This document shows, one piece after another, positions 56,202-64,000 of a DNA stretch of 64,000 bases. Origin of the DNA: Lumbricus rubellus (taxonomy: Eukaryota > Annelida > Clitellata > Crassiclitellata > Lumbricidae); contig OX243822.1 in NCBI GenBank assembly GCA_945859605.1, positions 9,488,789 through 9,552,788 on the forward strand. The letters are read 5' to 3'. A program made the position numbers and the translations under genes. Positions within the stretch are counted from its first letter, which is position 1; each line of letters opens with the position of its first letter. The notes under the pieces are model-generated. The model was not told the origin of the DNA. It saw nothing but the letters and a program-made list of their open reading frames with translations, and did no database searches.

Positions 56202-56312
56202 GAGGAGGAGGAGGAGGACGACGACGACGACGACGATGATGATGATGATGACGACGACGACGACGACGACGATGATGACGACAGCGACGACGACGACGAT
56301 GATGATGATGAG
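56021..56312. repeat. (GAT/GAC)n trinucleotide microsatellite
   Basis: About 290 bp of GATGAT, ACG and GAG units; Met/Asp/Thr frames are artefacts. Confidence 0.96.
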
Positions 56313-56774
56313 GACTTTTTTTTCAGTTACTTTCTAAAGGGGAAAACTTGGGACATTTCATTTCTGGGGACAATTTCTGACAAACGATCAGATTTTATCG
56401 CCGGCGTCTTAAATTTTCGCCATGAAATCCCCAATATATTAAAATTAGGCCTACTGGTTGCGCAGCCCTAAACATTTCTTTTGCAAAGCCTTGGCCATAG
56501 GTCTTGGTCTTAGTTTTGAACCCTGGATACGAGAATAAGCCAGACATTGGTACGCATGATTGACGTTTAGAGTGATACGAGTCATAACATTTCGACGGCG
56601 ACACAGTATACCAATAAAAGCGACATAGTTAAGCTGCCAAGTTTATCTGAGTGACAAAAACTAATTGAAGTCACTTACTAAATTTGACAGCGAGAATCTC
56701 ATAAAGCATTAGACCAGCGGCGTAAGCATGCAGCTTAGAACTTGCTTACCGGCATAACTATTGCGTCGGGAACC

Positions 56775-56886
56775 GAGAGGCGTCGTGAGAGTCGGTTAGG
56801 GTCAGCTTAGGCGTCGTGAGAGTCGGTTATGGTCAGCTTATGCGACGTGAGAGTCGGTTATGATCAGGTTAGACGTCGTGGAGTTC
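56775..56886. repeat. 31-bp minisatellite GGCGTCGTGAGAGTCGGTTA...
   Basis: Four units of gcgtcgtgagagtcggttag + ggtcagctta, with a last diverged unit running into telomere-like sequence. Confidence 0.88.
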
Positions 56887-56916
56887 GGTTAGGGTTAGGA
56901 TTAGGATTAGGGTTAG
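56887..56916. repeat. interstitial telomere-like TTAGGG/TTAGGA repeat
   Basis: ggttagggttaggattaggattagggttag: five degenerate hexamers of the TTAGGG type. Confidence 0.75.
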
Positions 56917-57166
56917 TGTCGTCGTTATAGATACTGTCCAAAGAGACTGTATATGATTCGGTTCCAAATACTATATATACATGTAAATATATATATATAT
57001 ATATATACATATATAAATATATAGGTAGGCCTATATACATAAATATACCAGATCTAAATCGCTTGCTTCTGAAGCTGACCAGATATACGAGCGTGATTCA
57101 GAAAAGCAAATTCTGTCAGATATTTATATATGTATGCATATTATATGTATAATACATGTATATATA

Positions 57167-58192
57167 CAACCGTGAGTCAAAAAAAGTAAGCCAATTTGTT
57201 TTTCATATATCTCTAATGCCTGATAATATATCACGCTAACATTTTCCAAATATTTAGAGAATTGGACCAAGAATAATTATGATTCCAAAATTTCATGAGA
57301 TAAAGTTGAACGGATAAAAAGATATGAATCTTTAAACTTCATATGCCGAAATTGCCGTTTACAAGCAATTTTCTGTCAGATTCAGTAAAATGTAAGTCAA
57401 ACTTTTTCTCATATCTCTAATGCCTGATGATCAATCATTCTAAAATTTTCCAGATATGTAGATAATTGAACTAGCAATATGACCCCAACAGTATGATTTG
57501 ATTATTTAATAAATAAAGATGTTCAAAATGTCATCCTTCAGCTTGCACGCAAGCCTTGAGGCGCAGGCGCCATTAGGCAACAGCATCGTCGATTATCCTC
57601 TGGTCCAGGCCATCCCACACTTCCAACAAGCGTTGCTTCAGATCGTTTATATCATAAATTGTTGTCTGGTAGACTCGGTCTTTCATTATGCACGCTCCAC
57701 ACTTTATATTCCGTAAAAATTTTACTCCAGGATCACTGAAGACAAAAATTGGGAATTATCAGGCATCAAAACTGCAGCGAACACCATAACAGATTTGCTG
57801 AAAACTGAAATTTCGGAGATGAAGTTCAAATATTCATATCTTTCTATCCGTTCAAATTTATTACATGATATTTTGGAATCCTATTCTAGGTTCAATTATC
57901 TAAATATCTGGAAAGTTTTAGTATGATTAATTAGCTGGCATTTGAGATATAATAAAAACAGTTTAGCTTACTTTTTATTGAATCTGACAAAAAATTGCTT
58001 GTAAACGGCAATTTCGGCATATGAAGTTTACAGATTCATATCTTTTTATCCGTTCAATTTTATCCCATGAAATTTTGGAATCATATTCTTCGTCCAATTC
58101 TCTAAATATTTGGAAAAGTTTAGCGTGATATGTTATCAGGCATTAGAAATATATGAAAAACAATTTGGCTTACTTTTTTTTGACTCACGGTG
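57167..58192. mobile_element. Tc1/mariner-type element, internally deleted
   Basis: CAACCGTGAGTCAAAAAAAG and complement of CACCGTGAGTCAAAAAAAAG; TA at 57165-57166 and 58193-58194. The end region (ggcttactttt) is duplicated internally near 57965, as in 38126-38759. Confidence 0.88.
57535..57735 (-). pseudogene. mariner-type transposase, PGVK fused to C-terminus
   Basis: Minus-strand reading gives PGVKFLRNIKCG, CIMKDRVYQTTIYDINDLKQ, RLLEVWDGLDQRIIDDAVA, stop, WRLRLKACVQAEG, HFEH. The catalytic QQD block seen in the 38126 relative is missing between PGVK and the C-terminus, so the internal deletion is explicit. Confidence 0.85.
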
Positions 58193-58194
58193 TA

Positions 58195-59450
58195 TATGAC
58201 ATTATATGTATATATACCCACAATTATTGCCTACTTATCACGCCAACGTATCTCGGCTTCACTGATGTCTTACGCTATCAACAGACTAACTAATAATATC
58301 ACAGCTGTATGTGATGGAAACGCAGACTACTCATTGCGCATGCGTGACCTCTTCACCTTCATTATACCCGTCTCCATGGTAACGAAACTAGCGGCGCTTT
58401 CTGCGAAATTAGTTCAACAAGAAAATCTCGAATATATTTTCTTAGGAGACGGCGAAAAAACATCGTCTGTGAACGTGAAGGGGAAACGCTAAACAGTTTA
58501 CCGAGCATGGATGCTCGTTTAAAAAAGTAATAATAATTCAGAACATGATAGCCTATTAGACCTATAGCTATAGGCGCTTTTCGGCGGTGATTGTATACGG
58601 CAACGACACTGTTCATTTTTTCATCGGTGAGATGCACCATTGCAGCTGCAATCTGATGTGGTGATGGGTGTGAGGTGGTTTATGGCCCCTGGGTATCATT
58701 GCCTGTCCTAGCCCCAAATTCAAATCGGTGAAATATTGTCACGGCAGGATTATTCGGCCCGGAAGCGTCACGTGAAAGACGTTTTCACGTACGCTGAAAC
58801 GGTTATTATTTTGACCATAGCGGCATGGTGCGGACACGTATGTATGAATATGTAATATGTATAATTATGTATATTTGTTTAAGCTGAATTAAAAAAGAAA
58901 ACAGGTAAAACGCTATAGGTGTACATTGTACAGTAGCGCACTTGACAGTAAGGAATACTAAGGATAATAGTTAGTATAATACTAATGGTTGAATTTGATG
59001 GCAGGCCTATATGTTTTTAAATAACATTCTTGGAATAAAGTTCATAGAGTCTTTATTGGGGAGGGTCAAATTGTGAGCTCTTTGCCGAAAGTTATATAAT
59101 GGATCTCGCTGCTGTGGGAGAAGGTTACGGAGGATATGAATCATTTTGTATTCGTGAACAGCTTTAAAACAGCGACGTATCATAGCCTACTCTTACGCTA
59201 AAGTTTCAGCCGTGAAAGCATCTGCATGTAAGACTGCCGGTTCTTCTTATAAGTCTGTTCATGAAGCCACAAGGTTGGTTTTGTTCATTCCACCGTTTCC
59301 ACGCACATAAAGTCCTTTTAAGTTTAGAATTTTTTGTCATACTGCAGCAACCAACATTCTTGGACACCATATCATTTTGTAAACCAGCCGTTCAGGAAAC
59401 TTTATCAAATCGCAATTTCTAAGACCTCTTGGAAGGCCATTCGCATAGTG
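58195..59450. other. intergenic DNA, no gene recognised
   Basis: A 100-aa plus frame (58190-58492) and a 92-aa minus frame overlap; neither shows a known motif. Confidence 0.3.
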
Positions 59451-59455
59451 CCGTG

Positions 59456-59540
59456 TGGAGGGATTAGTAGTACAATGGATAACACTATATGGTTTGAAGT
59501 GCTTATACGGTTCGCGGTTCGAATCCCATTAAAGAGCCTT
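59456..59540 (+). mobile_element. tRNA-like sequence, degenerate SINE head
   Basis: tagtagtacaatggataac (A-box-like) and ggttcgaatccca (B box) are spaced like an Arg-type tRNA, but the stems do not pair well, so a functional tRNA is unlikely. Confidence 0.4.
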
Positions 59541-59904
59541 GGGTTTAGCTCTTCCGTTATTCTCTAAGTGGCAGCTAAAGTGCCGGTACATAGAGCATGC
59601 TCCTTGCATGACTGCAGCTTTTGTGATTAATGCATTTTGTGATTTGTTCCTCTTTGTACCTTTCTGTTCCTTTTGTTCCTTTTTGTATCTTTTGTTCTTG
59701 TTTTTTCCTTCTTGTTCATCTTATTACTCTTGTTCCTTTTCACTCGTATATTGCAACTACGAAGAATCGAACCTTCTTTGTAGTGGGCAAAGTGGTCTAG
59801 ACTCTAGAATGGCCTTTCTTTAGAGTTACGTCTACACACTGAGATTCTACCAGAACGCAAGGGAGAGGTAATTAGAATGGAAGGGATTATAATTGCAAGT
59901 GTTC

Positions 59905-60235
59905 TTTTCTGGCGCGCTGGAGTCGGGAACCAAAGGCGCTATATAAGTTACTGAATGAATGTATGTATGAATGAATGAATGAATGTATGAATGAATGTAC
60001 ATGTATGTATGAATGAATGAATGAATGTATGTATGAATGAATGAACGAACGAATGAATGTATGAATGAATGAATGAATGAATGAATGAATGAATGAATGG
60101 ACGAACGAATGTATGAATGAATGAATGAATGAATGAATGAATGAATGAATGAATGAATGAATGAATGAATGAATGAATGAATGAATGAATGAATGAATGA
60201 ATGAATGAATGAATGAATGAATGAATGAATAAACT
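59905..60235 (+). repeat. LINE/SINE tail followed by (GAAT)n
   Basis: ggcgctatataagttactgaatgaatg leads directly into about 280 bp of GAAT repeats. The 142-aa minus frame (SFIHSFIH) is an artefact. Confidence 0.85.
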
Positions 60236-60594
60236 GGTTTGCTAATAATGACTCATTTAACTGACATGCTTTCACATAAACTGCCAGCCATAAAAAGTAG
60301 TATCATTGTGTAGATAAAATGCATAGTCCTACATATTATGCACATGAACATATAGTATATCAAGACGTATACATGCATACATGAATAATTATATAACTTA
60401 CTTACTTGTTTGGGAAACTTAACATTGCAGAAATTCCTCAGAATCATAAAGGTGATTCAATGCGCCCTATAGACGTCAACGGTGTGCCCTAGACATCGTC
60501 AATGGGCTTTAAACGTCAAACTAATGCGGTTCTAAAAGAATGCAACGGTATTGGGTCCTGTCATTGTTTATCTCCATCGTTAACTTAATCTTCT
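60236..60594. other. intergenic DNA, nothing recognised
   Basis: Three close phrases about agacgtcaacgg / agacatcgtcaatgg / aaacgtcaaact near 60472-60520 suggest a small degenerate repeat. Confidence 0.3.
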
Positions 60595-60960
60595 TTCCGT
60601 CTGTCTGTCTGTCTGTCTCTGTCTCTGTCTGTCTCTGTCCGTATCTGTCTGTCTGTCTCCGTCTCTGTCTCTGTCTCTTTCATCTGTCTGTCTCTCTCTG
60701 TATGCTATCCTTTTGTCTCTCTTTATATCTCCCACTGTCTTTCTCCTTCTGTCTGTTGTCTGTCTGTCTGTCTGCCTCTGTCTCTGTCTCTCTCATCTGT
60801 CTGTCTCTTTCTGTATCCCTCTGTCTCTATTTATATCTCCCACTGTCTTTCTCCTTCTGTCTGTTGTCTGTCTGTCTGCCTTTGTCACTGTCTGTCTGTC
60901 TCTGTCTGTCTCTGTCTCTCTACTCTGCCTGTAACTCTGTATATATCTCTCTCTCCCTCT
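60595..60960. repeat. (TCTG)n block with tandem about 115-bp duplication
   Basis: ctctctttatatctcccactgtctttctccttctgtctgttg occurs at about 60716 and again at about 60825. Confidence 0.9.
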
Positions 60961-61365
60961 CTGACATAAGGCTATTTTCCGTGGGCTTCGCTCATGCCAT
61001 GGTTGTTTTGGTAATCCTCTTATCAACCAACCATCCCAATAAAATCGATAACTTATCATCGCCGTCCCAGCCATCAATTGCGTCTCCAATATCCTACATA
61101 AAGTAGCTGCTAATCGCCTGAGTTGTCAACACTTTCTCCACAGTCTGTTCTACATTGCTTGCCAATCCGACTTCCGTAAAAACCATCCAATGGCACTAAA
61201 CCTGCGCCGTATATACTTAACCCTTCACAATAATTAGCAATAAACTTCTGTAGGTTTGAGTATTCTCTGTTTTCTACTTTTATTTGTATGTGTATTTTTT
61301 CTATTCTTGTCCATTGTTCCAGCAGCGCGTTTGCAGGCGGTTCGATTAAGTACATACATACTTAC

Positions 61366-61574
61366 TTACTGGTTATAGTGCCCCTTCACGAATCTACTCA
61401 GAAGCGCTACGGACTGCAGCGCGGACACTGAATTGGAGTTTCACGCAGAAGCGCTGAGCAATAGCGAGCGAAGGACTTGCCCAAGGTCCCTACACGGCGG
61501 CTTGAGGTGGATTCGAACCTGCGACCCTCCGGCTTCAAGGCAACGAACATACCCAATACACCACCGTGCCCCTC
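61366..61574 (-). mobile_element. tRNA-derived SINE copy
   Basis: Complement: ggttatagtgccccttcacg tail, body gaagcgctgagcaatagcga, B box ggattcgaacctg near 61508, head acaccaccgtgcccc. Confidence 0.87.
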
Positions 61575-62438
61575 ATTGGATCATAAAGATACATCTTCAG
61601 CGACTCGAGCCCTGCACGGCTCCTTTCATCTATAATTAAGTTGGGTCGTGTCTTACATGTATCTATAGCACACTCGACCCATATCTAACCCACGCACTCG
61701 ACCCATATCTTAATTACATACACGACTCCAAACGTTTCCGACCAGTTCCTATGAATCAGCGCACTTCTGAACACGCAATGTTTTGAATTGCGGTAGACCC
61801 CTAGACCTCGTTTAAGTGTACATTACAGGCCTCTCAGCTCCGTTCATTACTTAACCGAGGACCCCGGTATTAAAGGCGTAGCCTGGACGATTACCTGTCT
61901 ATTGCCATATACAACAGTTGGTCTACTGCATGCAGCAAATATCTATCAAGTTGATACTCTCACAGCACTTAAAAAGCCAACAGAGTTTGATTATTAAGCA
62001 TTTAAAGTGACTCTGCAATGTTTTTAGGCCATATTACATGTTCTTGTATTAGCACATGCACAAGCACAACACAGCGACACAGTCAAAGTAAAAAAAACAA
62101 GAAGCAACCGCAGTGCACACACCAAGAGTGAATAGTACAGTGTTATTATACACACAGCAACTAACATTCCGGTTATAATAATGATAATAAAAATGCATAA
62201 AATAGGCATAAAAATGAAAATTGTTATTAATAATAATAATATTCGTTCATTTTCAAACTGATACAACACATTGTGATTACAATTTGTAGTATGAATGAAT
62301 GATCACAAGTTATTACATCCATGGACCATGGTCGACTTTACCTGTAGGCAGCCATGCAAGGTATCCATAATGTCCTGAAATCAATTTGCCAATGTCATCT
62401 GCCGAATGGAAGGATGAGCGGACCAAGCAGCAGTTTCC
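61575..62438. other. intergenic DNA 3' of the THAP gene
   Basis: cgcactcgacccatatcta occurs twice near 61672 and 61694. No coding region recognised; may contain the 3' UTR of the minus-strand THAP transcript. Confidence 0.3.
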
Positions 62439-62857
62439 TCACTTCTGTGATGAGGTGCTGGTGAGCTTGGCCAGTTTGCGTTTTTTGGCCGACGAATGGC
62501 CAGATTGACCCGACAGTTCATTTGCTTTGTTCGTGAACTCTTTGGCTAAGTTCTTAGCCACGCAGTTAAAAAACCGCCGGGCAATCAAAGGCAGCAAATC
62601 GTGGCCACCAGTACACACGTCCTCGCCTTGAAACTGATCTACGAAGTTGCCGGTGTAAGAGGCGCGATCCATCATTTTGCAGAACAGTGATCTTTGAGAG
62701 GAACTGGAGAGGAATAGTTGCATCATTTCTGGTGTTGACCTCACTTCTTCCCAGACTCTCCAGCAGAGAACGGCCACCATGAACGCGAAATCAGTTGGCT
62801 TTGAGAGACCACCACGATTAATGCTATCCAGGAATATCGTGGAGGTTCACGATTTGT
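62439..62857 (-). pseudogene. C-terminal half of the THAP protein, shifted frame
   Basis: Open from about 62857: TSTIFLDSINRGGLSKPTDF, AFMVAVLCWRVWEEVRSTPE, ..LFCKMMDRASYTGNFVDQFQ, ..LIARRFFNCVAKNLAKEFTN, then a Lys/Ser-rich end. INRGGLSKPTDF resembles the RGGL-P segment near the C-terminus of THAP/P-element-type transposases and derived proteins. It overlaps the end of the upstream THAP frame in a different phase, so either a frameshift, an assembly error or an intron joins them. Confidence 0.6.
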
Positions 62858-63564
62858 GACAGCTTTGTGAGTGAGCCACTGACCAGGTCTTTGAACTGTG
62901 TCATATTGACCAATTTCTCCTCAATACTGACAGCTACAGACAGATTGGCCTTAACAGTAACTGATGCCTTAATCTTAGGCACATCATCTGTCACTTCAAG
63001 AATGTAGATGAAGAGGCTCTGATCGATGTGGGTCATTGTGAAGCCCTGAGGAAGAGTAGTTTCCTTCTGCAAGCGGTCGGCGATTTCAGCTGTTGTTAAT
63101 TGTGAAATATCATCCGCAGCTAGGAAAGACTCTTCCATTTGCTCGAGGACACTCGCTTCATGCTCCAGTCTGCTGCTCGTTGTGGCTCTCACAGTTGTCC
63201 TTGGTGCCACACCTGTGTTTGTCAGGTACCGAGGAGCATTTGGAAGGATCGAAGGGACAGCGCCATCCTTCAGATATCGCCGGAAAAGTTGTTTGTCGTC
63301 TCCTTTTCTCCGTTGCTTGTTGGTGTCCCTACTTGCCTCAACGAAATCGACTTCTCGGAAATGTAGCGAACAGAGCTTTGAATGTTTGGTCGGCACAAAG
63401 TCTTCTCGCCGTATCGCACGAACCCATCTGTCGCATAAGTCCTTGTCCTGAATGGGAAAGGCATGGTACGACAGCTTTGAATCTCCTCTTGTGCCAGTAT
63501 CATCAAGTGTGGATTTTTGGGATTTATACCCACTCCGACAACCATACGCTGCACAGTTCACCAT
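62824..63564 (-). CDS. THAP-domain protein (N-terminal part)
   Basis: 246 aa with ATG in a favourable context (A at -3, G at +4). Residues 1 to about 108 form a THAP zinc-binding DNA-binding domain: C4, C9, then C65-x2-H68 (LCSLHF), W47, and the closing AVPSI box at 102-106. The remainder (about 120-246) contains an Ile/Val/Lys-rich segment around HIDQSLFIYILEV. The frame stops at 62824 just where a second frame (62439-62857) takes over. THAP domains occur in P-element-type transposases and in host transcription regulators; which applies is not settled. Nuclear DNA binding is expected from the family. Confidence 0.85.
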   Translation of the reverse strand: MVNCAAYGCRSGYKSQKSTLDDTGTRGDSKLSYHAFPIQDKDLCDRWVRAIRREDFVPTKHSKLCSLHFREVDFVEASRDTNKQRRKGDDKQLFRRYLKDGAVPSILPNAPRYLTNTGVAPRTTVRATTSSRLEHEASVLEQMEESFLAADDISQLTTAEIADRLQKETTLPQGFTMTHIDQSLFIYILEVTDDVPKIKASVTVKANLSVAVSIEEKLVNMTQFKDLVSGSLTKLSQIVNLHDIPG

Positions 63565-64000
63565 GCTTACATGAAATGTATTCTACAGACAAATTGAACA
63601 CAACACAAGAACCATGCTGAATGATCTAAATACAATATCGAAATTACTGTTGTGAAGGCGAAGCTTTTCGTGTCTGCTGTCTCCATTATATTTGTCATAA
63701 TAATTATGAAAGCAAACTAGTCTAATGCACCCAACATAAAATAACAGAGTACTATATCTATAAGCCCCAGTCTCTTCAATATCCAGAAGGTAAATCAACT
63801 GGAGAAGATAGGCTGCCTATAATTATTATACTGCGCATAAGCCAACTGAAAGAGAACAGAATGAAAGCACAGACAAAGTCAAACAGAAACATGGAGTAAG
63901 ACAAATTCAAATGTAGGACAAGCAGCCAAAGAAGTTAGTTCAACAAGAACACTTCTAGTTAAAACTAGTGATGAACTTATAGAATGCTGACAAGTTTGGG
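63565..64000. other. 5' flank of the THAP gene, nothing recognised
   Basis: Presumed promoter side of the minus-strand THAP gene. No clear TATA or initiator could be assigned; the 71-aa minus frame has no known motif. Confidence 0.3.

Overview
This is eukaryotic, very repeat-rich DNA from an animal, most likely a marine invertebrate deuterostome such as an echinoderm or relative. The support is: introns with GT...AG ends and a eukaryotic elongation factor 2 terminus; a class A GPCR; a THAP protein; interstitial TTAGGG-like sequence; and an intact Ty3/gypsy-type element with the integrase-before-RT order of the Gmr1 group, which is known mainly from deuterostomes. Species is not determinable by reading.

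Host-like genes are few. (1) 142-1137 (+): the last two exons of a divergent eEF2 gene with a 669-bp intron. (2) 4824-6293 (-): an intronless GC-rich rhodopsin-like GPCR of 489 aa. (3) 62439-63564 (-): a THAP-domain protein whose C-terminal half lies in a second, shifted frame. No bona fide rRNA or stand-alone tRNA gene and no CRISPR was seen.

The rest is a layered transposon graveyard with some fresh insertions. 8470-15816 is a complete Gmr1-like LTR retrotransposon (1006-bp LTRs that look identical, 5-bp target duplication ATGCG, one uninterrupted 1619-aa Gag-Pol frame). Tc1/mariner-type elements with TA target sites occur at 6301, 19957, 29111, 30614, 38126, 44382, 53575 and 57167, several with transposase remnants. 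A group of MITEs with 8-bp target duplications and CAxxGGC-type termini lies at 2408, 3254, 18152, 29796, 38783 and 43158. hAT-like CAGGGCT/CAGTGCT elements lie at 18982, 25457, 32079, 36430, 41213 and 41726. A piggyBac-type element with TTAA duplication (50001-51894) sits inside another inverted-repeat element (49644-52032). LINE 3' ends and RT fragments (1358, 7600, 23040, 42742, 47384, 59905) and tRNA-derived SINEs (7757, 20994, 32709, 35751, 44918, 48942, 52148, 61366) share the same 3' tail.

Micro- and minisatellites are exceptionally dense, including two long (TGTA)n tracts, a 1-kb GGAT/GGGT array with a 304-bp higher-order period, a 144-bp satellite followed by a perfect 31-bp-arm palindrome, and a degenerate array of GTTGCnnnGCAAC (X-box-like) motifs. 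Most long open frames in the window are translations of these simple repeats and are not genes.
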